DNA from: Reticulitermes lucifugus
Taxonomy: Eukaryota > Arthropoda > Insecta > Blattodea > Rhinotermitidae
Length of the DNA: 22,980 nucleotides
Direction of reading: 5' to 3'
Assembly (NCBI GenBank): GCA_026260175.1
Contig: JAKCWW010000867.1
Location: 1-22,980 of the forward strand
Positions 1 through 9,753 of this stretch are shown here, one piece after another. The stretch's first letter is position 1; every line of letters begins with the position of its first letter. The notes beneath the pieces are model-generated. The model was not told the origin of the DNA. It searched no databases and saw only the letters and a list, made by a program, of their open reading frames with translations. The position numbers and the translations under genes were made by a program.

Positions 1-590
1 CAATGACGTCAGTTATGACGTAAAACGAGCCGAGCCACGCGCCTTCTAATCCCGGCTTTACTGCGACTGTAATGTTACTGTCTGACGGGGCTCTTGCGCT
101 AGCGGAGTCTCTCTTGACGAGGAGGACTGTTCGCCCAAGTATGTGCATTTGTTTAATTTTGTTACATCAGAAGGAAGTCCTTTTATGCTCTTCAACAGGT
201 GTACACTTTGTGTTTTCTTATTTTAATTAATATATTTATTACATTATTGTTACTTGAGATGGTAGTGTGTTACATATACTGTCTTTCTCATCCCTGGGTC
301 CGCACTCGTCACTGGTAACCCCGTCCACCCAAGGGTGCAACTATATCACCAGGGGCAACAAGCGAGAAGCCCTCACCCCCCGCAAAAAAAAAAATTACGG
401 TGCTTTCGTAGCAATCGTACGTGACAAGACCGGCACAGTTATGCAGGAATCATTATTTACCCTGAATCTTATATTCATACACCAAAATATAGGCAGACGG
501 TGCACGATTTAGACGTAAAGATAAAATAGTAATAAACAAACGTACGCCCTCCATATCTGCAGTTTTTAACGCCTGTGGAAAATGCTGGGA
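1..590. other. Unassigned left flank with an A11 tract
   Basis: I find no supported gene in this stretch. The first ~150 bases are clearly richer in CpG than the AT-rich DNA that follows. An uninterrupted run of 11 A lies at 384-394, just after a C-rich segment, and could be the tail of an old plus-strand retroposon, but I recognise no retroposon body upstream of it. The open frame at 267-512 has no recognisable domain. Confidence 0.4.
4..23. promoter_or_regulatory. Paired CRE-like sites (weak)
   Basis: The palindromic octamer TGACGTCA at 4-11 is followed 4 bases later by TGACGTAA at 16-23. Both match the cAMP response element bound by bZIP proteins of the CREB/ATF type. They sit in a short CpG-rich stretch. 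Two adjacent sites are unlikely to be pure chance, but no transcript or start site is visible, so a regulatory role is only a guess. Confidence 0.2.
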
Positions 591-599
591 TTTGAGTGG

Positions 600-780
600 G
601 TTTCACTCCATATTCGTAAACCGGAGGACCTGTTCTGGATTCAAATTTCTGCGCGGAGATATAGTATGGTTTTTGTGTGACTTTCCTCAACCCCTCCAGG
701 CAAATACCTGGATAATATCTCCAGCTAGGCCAGACCGTTTCCCTTGACATTCGTTTCCATTCAATACTTAATAATCACAT
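600..780 (+). mobile_element. Eroded SINE-like repeat (candidate)
   Basis: A degraded tRNA-like head appears to end near GGATTCAAATT (about 638-648), which resembles an eroded pol III B box (GGTTCGANTCC). It is followed by a body with TTTCCTCAACCCCTCCAGG (about 681-699) and GGCCAGACCG (about 728-737), a layout I associate with insect tRNA-derived SINEs. No clear A box, poly(A) tail or target duplication is visible. It could be a different mid-repetitive family. Confidence 0.35.
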
Positions 781-789
781 CATCCGACT

Positions 790-1500
790 TTATGCAGCCC
801 GAGACACTGTAGGCGTGGATACAAAATAACTAAATTCAAGCACGGCGATGTATATCTTATGTTTATTATAACAATACGTAGTTTGGTAAGTAGATAAATT
901 TCCAGCAGAATATATGGCTTCCAACTTCTACTACCCTGCAGAAGATACTACGTTTCTCCGAAATACAATAACAATAAACTAACAGTAATAACAATCTGAA
1001 AGGCATGACATCAAGGAAGTACACAACACAGTCATATTAGGCACTGCGCACTTACTTCGGAAAGTACTCATGTAAAAGAACAAATCACTTATCATGGGAC
1101 ACATTAACACATGTACTATGAACGGTAATTACAGAATAGCTGCAACATTATATACCCTAGAAGCATGTTTTGTTTCACATATATAATTGTAAATACCCCG
1201 ATTAAGGGGATAATAAATTAATAATAATAATAATAATATGCAGAAATAAGTTACAATATTTAAACTATACAATACAACATAGAAAATAAACATGGAAATA
1301 TCAACTGAAAAGGAAGATCCCAGCATTTCAAGGACCGTGGCCTATCAAAATCAACGTACTATTAAAGAATAAAAGTTCAACATGTCAGCACGTTTTGATG
1401 TTTGGCATCCTACTGTACTATCTATAGCTATATTAATAAATATTAGTCGTCACAACTTTTACTATTATTAATAAATAACTTGTCACATTACCTCTGACAA
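790..1500. other. AT-rich intergenic DNA with a (TAA)n tract
   Basis: No gene is supported. A short (TAA/ATA)n microsatellite lies at about 1217-1238. Near 1435-1480 the segments AATAAATATTAGTCG and ATTAATAAATAACTTG resemble each other. They lie on the downstream side of the minus-strand hairpin motif at 1503-1529 and probably belong to the same repeat. Confidence 0.4.
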
Positions 1501-1502
1501 TT

Positions 1503-1529
1503 GTTTCGACTTTACTTAGTCATCTTCAG
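1503..1529 (-). repeat. CTGAAGA-stem-GAAAC motif, copy A (Penelope/hammerhead-like)
   Basis: On the minus strand this reads CTGAAGA, T, a four-base stem GACT, a six-base loop, the complementary AGTC, then GAAAC. This is the order of the conserved hammerhead ribozyme core (CUGANGA, stem II, GAAA), with one extra U before the stem. Several other copies occur in this window. I infer it is the terminal motif of a dead Penelope-like element. I could not identify stems I and III. Confidence 0.45.
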
Positions 1530-1559
1530 GCTCATATGATAAAGTAAAAATGTAAAAAT

Positions 1560-2550
1560 TCTCAAATATTATACATTAAAATGTCATGTGTCAATTTTGG
1601 AATGAGATCTTAATTCCTGACGAACGTTTTTACAGCATAGAGTGCCTTAAATCGCGTTTATGTATTAAGATGCGAAGAGTTTTTCTTTCTTAGATCTTAA
1701 AATTCCCCAAACGTTGTTCATGTTGTTTCTCTTTTCATATAAATGTAATATCTTTCCTGTTGGTGTTCTTTCTTTATCGATACAGATTGTTGTCTTATTT
1801 ATGAATGATCGATTACGTAAACGGTGTTGTTCTCAATCAAGTTACTTTTACGCTTGTATGGTTGTTTCTCCAGATAGAATATTCTGTTAAAATCTCATAA
1901 GACAGGTCTCATATAACTCCATGTTTTTATGCCTGTAATCTTTAGTGGAATATATTGTTGGTATCATATTAAATTAAATTCCTGTAAATAATTAAATTGT
2001 ATCCAATATTATTACGTAATTATGTTTGTGGTTTTACTACGTACTTACAAAATTATACTGTAACTTCACATGGCTTAGATCTTACACATATTAAACAATA
2101 GACATTAACACGGACCCATATACAACACCATGGAACTGATTAAGTCATGTGAAAAAAGATGGGCCTACATTGTTGCGAAAACGTATATATGTAAGCTTAT
2201 CAAGAGAAACGTCTATTGATCGATGAGGAAAACACTTCTGACCTTAACCCACTTTTGACGATCATGCAAGACATATTATAATAGTGTGCATGCCCTGAAC
2301 ACTCCGACTGATATACCCATACCTATACAACAGAATTAGTAACAAGGTACCTCCTACACAGAGCACACGACATATAACACAGGGTAAGTCTCGGCATCTG
2401 ACTTGCATTATATATTTTTTGGAACATTACATATATTTTATGAATTTAATTAATAAATTCGATATATTTACAGGACAAGATCCATACTGGATCAAGAGCA
2501 AGATTAGACGTTTGTATACAAAGACGAAAGCTCCAACGACATAACAAAAC
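1560..2550. other. AT-rich DNA, nothing recognised
   Basis: This is very AT-rich, with many short runs of A and T and no open frame of note. The segment near 2068-2095 (AAATTATACTG...CTTAGATCTTACAC) faintly resembles the ~106-bp repeat unit found at 2552-2770. It may be a third, more eroded copy. Confidence 0.35.
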
Positions 2551-2551
2551 A

Positions 2552-2770
2552 ACAGAATTTTAACATTTCACAGGATCTTATATTTTTAATTTAACTGCAG
2601 AAATCAATACGACGTATATATATTACTGTTTTAATATATTATATTTATGACAGGTCTACGAAATTTTAACGACAGTTTATGAGACCTTACACTCTTCAAT
2701 TTAGCTGCATAAATACTACGTGTAATAAGTATTAACATTGTAATCTATTATAATCTAAGGGGTTTTAAAT
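2552..2770 (+). repeat. Two-copy degenerate tandem repeat, ~106-bp period
   Basis: The segment starting ACAGAATTTTAAC at 2552 aligns with ACGAAATTTTAAC at 2657-2658. The similarity continues in register: AGGATCTTA / GAGACCTTAC, AATTTAACTGCAGAAAT / AATTTAGCTGCATAAAT, AATACGACGT / ACTACGTGT. The offset is about 106 bases. It lies directly upstream of the hairpin motif at 2788 and may be part of the same element's terminal region. Confidence 0.5.
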
Positions 2771-2787
2771 ATTGGTGTATAGATTCC

Positions 2788-2814
2788 CTGAAGATGGCGG
2801 AGCTCCGCCGAAAC
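2788..2814 (+). repeat. CTGAAGA-stem-GAAAC motif, copy B (best-preserved stem)
   Basis: CTGAAGA (2788-2794), T, then the perfect self-complementary segment GGCGGAGCTCCGCC (2796-2809), then GAAAC (2810-2814) followed by ATG. The arms GGCGG and CCGCC form five G-C pairs around an AGCT loop. Core order and spacing match hammerhead-type motifs that established work places in Penelope-like retroelements. The G-C-rich stem stands out in AT-rich surroundings. Stems I and III are not evident, so activity is unlikely or undetermined. Confidence 0.5.
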
Positions 2815-2939
2815 ATGCAGGAGTAAACAAACGAGTGTATTGTTGGTTTTATAAATGAACAATTTAATCAAAACGCAATGAGTATATAATGTCAAAATTA
2901 TTACTCTTCATTCTCTCTTCTAAATGACTGTAACGGTAA

Positions 2940-3228
2940 AGCTATCCCCGTACAGGCCTAGACAGGCCCTTTGGGCACCAGGAGGTTGAGGCTCGCAGAA
3001 TTTCAAGACAATCGGCATATGAAGGTGGCAAGGTTGTCAGTCTTACGCACCGGCCGATTTTACCCTGGTACTCACGTCTGTTAGAGGCTGAGTCGACCCC
3101 AGGGCCATAATGCGGCCGGAAGGATTAAGTCAATGAAAATATCACAATTATTCCATCGGGAATCAAACCCACGACCTTAAGGCTTGTAGCTCAGTGCGTC
3201 AACGAAATGCGCCACATTGTCGAAGCAC
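2940..3228 (-). mobile_element. tRNA-derived SINE, minus strand
   Basis: On the minus strand the tRNA-like head starts near 3225 (TGGCGCATTTCG resembles an A box) and reaches a good pol III B box, GGTTTGATTCC, at 3159-3169. The body then runs through GACTTAATCCTTCC, GGGGTCGACTCAGCC and GAGTACCAGGGT towards about 2940. This is the standard layout of an insect SINE. The 3' end is unclear and no poly(A) tail or target duplication is visible. Short open frames here are by-products. Confidence 0.6.
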
Positions 3229-3229
3229 T

Positions 3230-3913
3230 CCAATAATGGACCCTAGGGTTAAATCTCACACTCGGCTTAGGTGTAAGTGTATTTTTATGTTTCCTGTGTC
3301 CCATATACACAGACTTTCTCCTGGGCAAGGATTTCTACTACTGTCTGACAAAGTAAAGGCGGTGTGGAGCCCAAAACTCTACACAAACAGCTAAAATTAA
3401 GCAAGAGTAAAAACAGATACTGCCAACCATCTTATCATTCTGAGTGAGGTACAGAAAACTGCCTTTCATTACAAACTTACATTTTGTCCTCCTGCAGCGT
3501 ATGTAGTGAAGTTCCGCTGTTCCTTTTTCGCTGATATTGACGTCTGTAATGGTTTGTCTTTAGGGTTCCGCCAGGACTTTAAAAGCTGTAATACAGCCAC
3601 GGACACTGAATTACATCGAAGAGTTGCCCAGTAAACCTACCATTTAACGGCTATATCACAACACACACAGCACACACATACGCACAACGTCCTAACATTC
3701 GTTTTACTGAGATAGTGAGGTAGGCTACTAACTTTGGGCAGCGGTTTGCGATTTGGTGCTTCGAGATGAGAAACTTATGTTACACAAGGTGGACAATAAT
3801 TCGAACAATTCCCACAAACCTGCAATGTACTTTCCGCTGGTTATTGGTCGTAAATAAAATATATTCCCCCAGGAACGTGAGTATAATCTTGGTAAAGCGA
3901 CTTTCAGGACATT
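3230..3913. other. Unassigned, with a CA-rich microsatellite
   Basis: I see no gene. An imperfect (CA)n tract lies at about 3660-3690. The polypyrimidine stretch TTTTGTCCTCCTGCAG near 3482-3497 resembles a splice acceptor, but no coding exon follows it. Confidence 0.35.
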
Positions 3914-3921
3914 CTCTATAT
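3914..3921 (+). repeat. Left target-site duplication of hAT element
   Basis: CTCTATAT lies immediately before the left end of the transposon. It matches CTATATAT (5652-5659) after the right end at 7 of 8 positions. Eight-base duplications are characteristic of the hAT superfamily. Confidence 0.7.
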
Positions 3922-5651
3922 CAGTGGTCCCCAAAGTGTGCTCCGCGGATCCCAAAGGATCAGCGAATAGTTCCTAAATAATCCGTGGATACATTTCTAT
4001 AATGGCTACTTTGAAGTTTACTTAATTTTTAATTAAAGGAATAATGTTTTTTTTTCAAAATAATGGCGAAACTTCTTTAATTGGCGATAGGCTTATTTCG
4101 TATGACCGTTAGGATCTCGAGTAAGAAACACCCTGTACCCACGAAGCGAGCGACAATCAGTTCAGTCAAGGTCAAATCATGCAATGCATTGTTACGTATG
4201 CTACTGGTCTGTAATCGTAACTACCTTATCAGAAAGTGTGTTGCAAATGAAATTAGAAAGAAAGATATGCGCGGTAAATCAACAAACTTGCATTGTTGCA
4301 TCTGTTGCAGATTTTAGTAATCTCTAGCACCACCATAGTTCAGTTTAGTCGTAGTTCAAATAGCGTTGACATAATTACAAAGAAAGTTAAGTAGGTATGT
4401 TTGTTAGCTACAGTACTGTCAGTGAACTAACATGCAGTAACATTATTGTCAATTTCTTCTTTATTTATTATGGACCAGTAGCTAAAAACAGTTAGTTTAC
4501 GTCAACACTCAACTACAGTAAGTACAGTGCGACCGATGTCGTAAGTGAATCTCAGCCTGTTACGTTGCCACGCATTATCGGCACTTCTAGAACTGCAGAG
4601 AATAGTACAAAACGGAAGTACAGTGATTCTTATTTGACTCTGGGGTTTATGTACGCAGATAATGACATTGCTCCTAAAGCCCAACGCATCTTGTGCAACA
4701 AAGTGTTCCCAAATAATTCTATGTTACCTGCCAAAATTCGTAGACACCGTGATACAGGGTGATCCCTGAATATAAGGACAAAGTTAGTAGCATTTTCAAG
4801 GGTAAGCTTGAGGCATTAATAAACTGTCATAGCCTTATTGTGAAAAGTTCAAAAGCCAATAATAAAATGCCGGAGGCCTCCTACTGTGTGAGTAACCTTA
4901 TGAGTATTGCACTCGCAGGAGCTCATACAACTGCAGAAACCCTACTTAAACTATGTGCGGTGGAAATGGCAACTTGTGAGCTTAGTGAACAGTCAAGAAT
5001 GAAACTTGCAACAATTCAGTTATCTAATAATACTGCCGCTTTAAAGATTTGTCAGCAGATATAGAAAAATAATTGGTGTCGCGACTTAAATCCAGCTTTG
5101 TTTTTTCGTTGCAACTTGACGAATCAACAGACATGTCAGGGCTAGCAGTAGTACTTGTACGTGTATTCGTACGTTACTTGTTCCAGAGCAAAACAGAGGC
5201 ATATTTACTGTCTAAACGTGCAGTGCTCAAACTTCTTCCCTTTCCTACAACTTATCTGCGAAGCTGGATTTTCAAGGTACGCAGCAACAAAGTCTAAATA
5301 TCGTTACGGACTGGATGTCGCAACCGACATGAGAATTCAATCGTCTACAATCACTCCCATCTTTAAAGGACTTTGTGAGACGAATAAACAACACCATTCT
5401 TCACATAGTAGTCGGTCAGATTGAATTTATACTCAAATAGTGAGAGTTTATTATTCAGCAATTCTTTGTGTCAGTCTGAAAAATGTAGATTATAGACATA
5501 ACATGTGTATAATCACTTCCACATATAAATTTTTAATTCTGGATACATAACGTCCGGACACTACATATTTATGTGAGCAAGAATTTGAGGATCCGTGGTT
5601 ATTATGCGAAGCCAAAAGGGGTCAGCGAGCAAAAAGGTTTGGGAAACACTG
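3922..5651 (+). mobile_element. hAT (Charlie/ZBED-like) DNA transposon, internally deleted
   Basis: A 1730-bp element with terminal inverted repeats. The left end CAGTGGTCCCCAAA (3922-3935) and the reverse complement of the right end, CAGTGTTTCCCAAA (5651-5638), agree at 12 of 14 bases. CAGTG termini of this kind are known from Charlie-like hAT elements. The flanking 8-bp duplication supports the exact boundaries. Inside lies a broken transposase with N-terminal and C-terminal parts of the ZBED5/FAM200-like family but no catalytic middle. The copy is therefore a non-autonomous deletion derivative, further damaged by frameshifts. Confidence 0.85.
4565..5424 (+). pseudogene. hAT transposase remnant (ZBED5/FAM200-like), core deleted
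   Basis: A relic of a DNA-binding, cut-and-paste transposase, readable in several frames. First, 4598-4761 reads KRKYSDSYLTLGF, then LCNKVFPNNSMLPAKIRRH, a BED-type zinc finger in which the first cysteine of the usual CxxC pair looks lost. A frameshift near 4750-4760 leads to PEYKDKVSSIF and a helical segment up to a stop at 5062. After it, 5073 onward gives SSFVFSLQLDESTDMSGLA, containing the first catalytic aspartate (LDEST). Around 5215-5235 the reading jumps to LLPFPTTYL and, after another frameshift, CEAGFSRYAATKSKYR, the C-terminal hAT dimerisation region, ending near 5424. Family members are around 600 residues, so a few hundred residues of the catalytic domain are missing. The protein cannot be functional. 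Confidence 0.8.
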
Positions 5652-5659
5652 CTATATAT
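5652..5659 (+). repeat. Right target-site duplication of hAT element
   Basis: CTATATAT directly follows the right inverted repeat. It differs at one base from the left copy at 3914-3921. Confidence 0.7.
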
Positions 5660-7298
5660 TATAATGTAAATTTACAACAGCACTGTGGAGATGCTATTAT
5701 ATTTTGTGTTGTTTTGAGCTGAAGATTGATTGAGTGATTACTGGGTCTAAAATCGGCTAAACCGGACTGTCAATTCATGAAACAAATCACAACATAACAT
5801 AAAATTAACTCAAACTAATATCAAATACCTTTACTTGTGCAATTCCCACCGCCTTCGTTTATTACTTATATCGTCAGGCAACTAAAAACTCGACGCAATA
5901 AACACTACGGTGGGGACAGATATTACATTCCACAAGATTTTCTTTGCCCTTCTGAGCAGACGCTTTTGCTGATGGGAACCATAAGCCAGTTTTCGGTTAC
6001 AGATAATGTTAGAAACATACGATTTATACAAGGACAAAAATTTCGAAGGAACCAATAGATTTATAAGTTATTTTGCACGGGAAGACACTTACTTTCGGCG
6101 CTTTCCAAAAGCCAACGAGATTTTTTATTTCAAATTAGGGAGCTGGCATTATTTTGGGGAGAAGCGTCGGAAGAGACTTGTTCCGGAACGCAAAGGCACG
6201 TGGATCGGTGTTTTCGTGAAGTACAGACGGAAATCAATTGGCACACTGCGTGGGTTACATTAAGTGCAATGTCACGTAATTACAAGTAGGAGCTACCACG
6301 TGTGTCGTGAATGCTATTGATCCATTAGTAAATTAAGTCATACCTCGCTGGTGATTTTATTGAGCGAAATGGTGTTGCAGCTCCCATCTCCACACCGTAA
6401 TTAATCCCTAAAGGACGGAGACATGCTTCTGAGCTACAATGTGTGTGAAGCGAAGGTGTGTGGACTGCAACCATACTAGTCATTTGCTGCTGTCGAGTCA
6501 AACGAGGCGCCGGGAGGTGAGTGACCTGTTGCAGAATCTATTCCCTATTCCAAAGTGAGCGACTAAAAACCGACTCATCACGTCTATACGACTTATGCCT
6601 GCCCCGCCAAGGAATTCGCGGCCGAGACCCGTCCTTTCAAAACGCAGCGCCCTCAAGTCAAGGCTCTCGCCAAGCTGGCTACTGTCAAAGGCGCATAAAG
6701 ATAAATTCGATACGTGCATGATTGCATCACAAAACTATGCACGCAGCAAGCAATAGCCATACAAAATCACGAGAAAGAAAACGTTCGCGACACTGGACAA
6801 GAAGCCGAACACAGAAAAGAAGAAGAGTAAACTTGGAGGCGCTCTAGCAAGTGACTGAACTGTCGTTATAGCAAAACCTGAGATAAGGCATGATCTGATA
6901 TGCCGTGTTAAAACACTTCGCAAACATGTGTGTCTACTGTAGATACCGCAAATATGTAAACATGTACACGCTGCGACTTCTGACAAAGGACACACCCAGA
7001 CTCCTGTCAGAAGATATCAAATAACGATAACACATCACTAGCACGGTAACCACCTGACCCCGAGATCCCCTACTTGTTCGTAAGATTGCCCCCGCCCACG
7101 CCATGAAGCTATATAGAAGAGGAGTTTAATGGTCAGTATCTGGATCCTGTCGGACATCCCGTTGCCTTGTAATTCAAATATACAGCTAATTGGCAACGGT
7201 CTAACACAACTGTTTAATAATGAAACCTCCCACCTGCAAACAAGTAAACCCAAGCAGTTTAAAAATACAAATTAACATTTACAGTTAGCCCTGCAGGA
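5660..7298. other. Unassigned DNA with a CpG-rich patch at 6480-6710
   Basis: Open frames at 5837-6058 and 6006-6263 encode peptides with no recognisable domain; I do not call them genes. The stretch 6480-6710 is much richer in G+C and CpG than its surroundings (GTCGAG, AGGCGCCGGG, CCGCC, GCGGCCG). It contains a donor-like GGGAGGTGAGTG at about 6511-6522. It could be a promoter-proximal or first-exon region, or an unrecognised repeat. Confidence 0.3.
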
Positions 7299-7500
7299 AG
7301 CCGGGATAGCGTAGTCGCTATGGTGACTAGCCCACATGCTGGGCGATGGGTTCGAATCTTTTTTCTCTTCTACAAAACGTCCACACCGGATCCGTCCCCC
7401 ACCCCCAGCCCTCGTTTCAATGGGTACCGGGGTTCTTTCCCGGTGGTAGAACTGCAGGGGTGTGAAGTTGATCATTTACCTCAATCTGCTGTCGAGTTTA
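7299..7500 (+). mobile_element. tRNA-derived SINE, plus strand (family 1)
   Basis: The tRNA-like head begins GCCGGGATAGCGTAGTCGC (7300-7318), with a B box GGTTCGAATCT at 7349-7359 matching the pol III consensus at 10 of 11 bases. The body contains TTTCAATGGGTACCGGG and TTCTTTCCCGGTGG (about 7416-7446). Both head and body align with the minus-strand repeat at 16950-17201, so they are two copies of one family. The 3' end is not clear. Confidence 0.6.
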
Positions 7501-7559
7501 AGAATGAATGCAGCTATATTTCTACTCCCCCTGCATGCTTTTGAGGATGTGGACAGGGG

Positions 7560-7998
7560 CCACTTTACCCTTTAGACAGCCCTCCTAGAGTCCCTGTCGA
7601 ATAATCCTGGTTTACTCCGTATTAAACATAGCCAAAGTTCTCTGGACAAGCTGCCTATTCCCAATAACACCATTATACCGAATCTGGAAGAGTCAAGACT
7701 CTTCCACAGGGAAATTTCATCAGCAGAGAATGCTGGAAAACAACATAGATTTTAAATGTAAACTTTCACCTCCAGAAGAAGAATGATTGCAGGTCCCTGC
7801 AATATTACACAAAACAGTGGCTACATATAAAGCCATCGTATAAAAAAATTAATATAAATAATTTTACAAGCTTGCAGCTGTTCAAGGACAGAATTATGTA
7901 AATAATACCATTGCAATTTTGAGATATCAGTCCCCTTTTAACGGATTTGCAAGTCATTATGTAAGTTCCTCTACTCCCAAATTTCTTGTTTTACTGCA
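7560..7998. other. Unassigned interval
   Basis: No gene is recognised. The DNA between the SINE and the hairpin motif at 8001 is AT-rich with no long frame. Part of it, especially 7960-8000, may belong to the element that carries that motif. Confidence 0.3.
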
Positions 7999-8000
7999 GC

Positions 8001-8028
8001 CTGATGACGGCTTAGTGTACAGCCCAAA
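8001..8028 (+). repeat. CTGATGA-stem motif, copy G (CAAA instead of GAAA)
   Basis: CTGATGA (8001-8007) is an exact hammerhead-type first core element. It is followed by C, the stem GGCT, an eight-base loop, the complementary AGCC (8021-8024), then CAAA where the other copies have GAAA. Losing that guanine would disable a hammerhead ribozyme. The downstream ATATGTGGCTACCG resembles the ACATG that follows copies B and D. Confidence 0.4.
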
Positions 8029-8429
8029 TATGTGGCTACCGTTAAAAAATCAAGGAATTTGTGTTATTTGTACAGCGTTATGTCTGACTGCCCTCCATTA
8101 TCTATAAACGATGGATACAGTATCAAGGGGACCCAAGCATCAGCAGTGTCTAGATATTCCAAAACATTTACTGAGGCCACAACTTTCTGTATCTGCCAAA
8201 AAACGTATCACTCGCTCTAAGTGCAAAAAGGGCAAGTACTAACTATTTCGTGGCGACGTTATTTACAGAAGTCAATTGATAATTTGAGAATATTTCATAG
8301 GTGTTCTTTAGTAGTGAAATTGTGTTTGGTACTTAGGAATTTTTTACGAAGTAAAAAATACGCTTTAGGCGGAAACACATACGTCCTTCTATCCATCTGT
8401 GACTTAATATTAACCAATAAACAACTCGG

Positions 8430-8930
8430 CGAATTTTCATGAAATTCGGTACAGGAGTTTTGTAAAAGAAGTTGTCGAGTAAGACAGCTCAGTGAGAGTC
8501 ATAATTTACTTAAGGGAGTTAAGTAATTCCTACCCGTGTTTTCATATTTCTTGGCTGATTTGGGGCGAAATTCCACTTAGAAAATCTCACGTAGCTTCGT
8601 TGGGTTAATTATAAGTTTCGTAAAAATCGGTGCAGTAAAAACTGTACACTACTTAAAGGCGTAAAATAAATTTTGCACTCTTTCCTAAACTTTTCTTCCG
8701 ATTTGGATAAAATTCGATACATTAAATGATAATAAAGTATCGAGTGCTTGAGAATTTCGTGGAAATCGACGCAGTGAAAATCATACTTTACACGGGGGCG
8801 AAAATTAATTTCTATGCCTACTTTTCAGATTTCCATTAAATTCAGTACATGGGATCCGCATGTAATGTTGTTAAGCATTTGTGGGTTTTGTGAAAATCGG
8901 TGCAGGGACAGCCGTTCTTTTGTTATTGGT
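8430..8930 (+). repeat. Four-copy degenerate tandem repeat, ~126-143-bp unit
   Basis: Two anchors recur in the same order. AAATTCGGTACA-like segments begin at 8442, 8568, 8710 and 8838 (spacing 126, 142, 128). CAGTGA/CAGTAA-like segments begin at 8490, 8633, 8772 and 8903 (spacing 143, 139, 131). In three of the units the second anchor is preceded by AAATCGGTG or AAATCGACG. Units have diverged considerably, so this is an old minisatellite, or an internal repeat array of an unidentified transposon. No coding potential is seen. Confidence 0.65.
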
Positions 8931-9069
8931 GTAAATAAAATTATCTTATATTTATGAGTTTACCGTGAAGGCGAAAGATTACGGAAATTTGAAAGTGAAG
9001 AACGTGGTCAAAAAACGTGAAAAGAGTTGGATATGAAAAAGGAAAGAAGTGCCAGACTTTACTCGTGAA

Positions 9070-9753
9070 AGTGTTAGCAGACAGTTGTTGTGCAGTTTGG
9101 TGTTGCGCCATCCAATTTTGGGAAGATCAGCAAAAATAGGGGAGCAAACTGAGGGTTTGGGAAGAAAAGTGTGGTAGTAAAAGGAAAAGAGAACTGCAAA
9201 TAACAATTAATGACACTGTCAATGCCCTAGTGCTGCACTTTTCTTAAGTACCACGGAATGAATAGCCTATACCGGTTTCTGGGCCAATGCTTCAAACAAA
9301 AGCCAGGGAATTTTACAGCGGCTCCATGTTGAAAATTTGCGGGCGTATGTGGACAGAGTCATTCAGGACAAGACACAACATTGATTTCCGAATCCTGTAC
9401 AGGAAATCAATAGGAGTAAATGTGGAAGCAACTGAAGACTGGAAATCTAAACTGCACCAGGTAATGACTGAATACCGGCCACTGAATAGAGTTCTTGTAG
9501 ATAATAACGGATTGCTTTATCGTGAAATTCCCAGAATAAACTGATCCAGAAAGGGAAAAATTTAATCGCGGGAAAATATCCTAGGAAAGATTAAGTGCTC
9601 TTGTGTGCTGTAATCCTACCAGTGAGAAGCTAAAGCCTTCATTCTTTGGTACTGCTACACGTCCTCATGCATTGTCAGATAACTGGCGTTCCAATAAATT
9701 GGCATAAATAACCCAGGCAAATTTTGAAGAATGGCTGCCGGATCTGTATAACA
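9070..9753 (+). pseudogene. Tigger/pogo-type (DDE) transposase relic
   Basis: A broken plus-strand reading frame of the Tigger/jerky group of the Tc1-mariner superfamily, which cut and paste DNA at TA sites. Segment 1 (about 9093-9140) gives QFGVAPSNFGKISKNR, like the end of the N-terminal helix-turn-helix. Segment 2 (9264-9541) runs from PIPVSGPMLQTKA through the CENP-B-like domain (RHNIDFRILY, EDWKSKL) to VLVDNNGLLYR. There the usual NADE-G-L-x-YR catalytic motif has DN in place of DE. A stop at 9542 and a frameshift lead to segment 3 (9585-9753): ERLSALVCCNPTSEKLKP, an in-frame stop at 9705, then FEEWLPDLYN. The rest of the catalytic domain is absent. Family members are about 400-600 residues long. 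The assignment rests on motif order across three frames. Confidence 0.75.

Noticed and set aside
384..394. A11 as the tail of a retroposon
   Set aside because: No recognisable retroposon body or duplicated target site next to it.
5837..6263. Two overlapping open frames of 73 and 85 codons
   Set aside because: No recognisable domain and no splice context. Lengths are within chance expectation for this much sequence.
6610..6626. GGAATTCGCGGCCG, resembling an EcoRI-NotI cloning adaptor
   Set aside because: It departs from the usual adaptor after GCGGCCG (A instead of C) and sits in continuous CpG-rich sequence with no vector around it. Probably coincidence.
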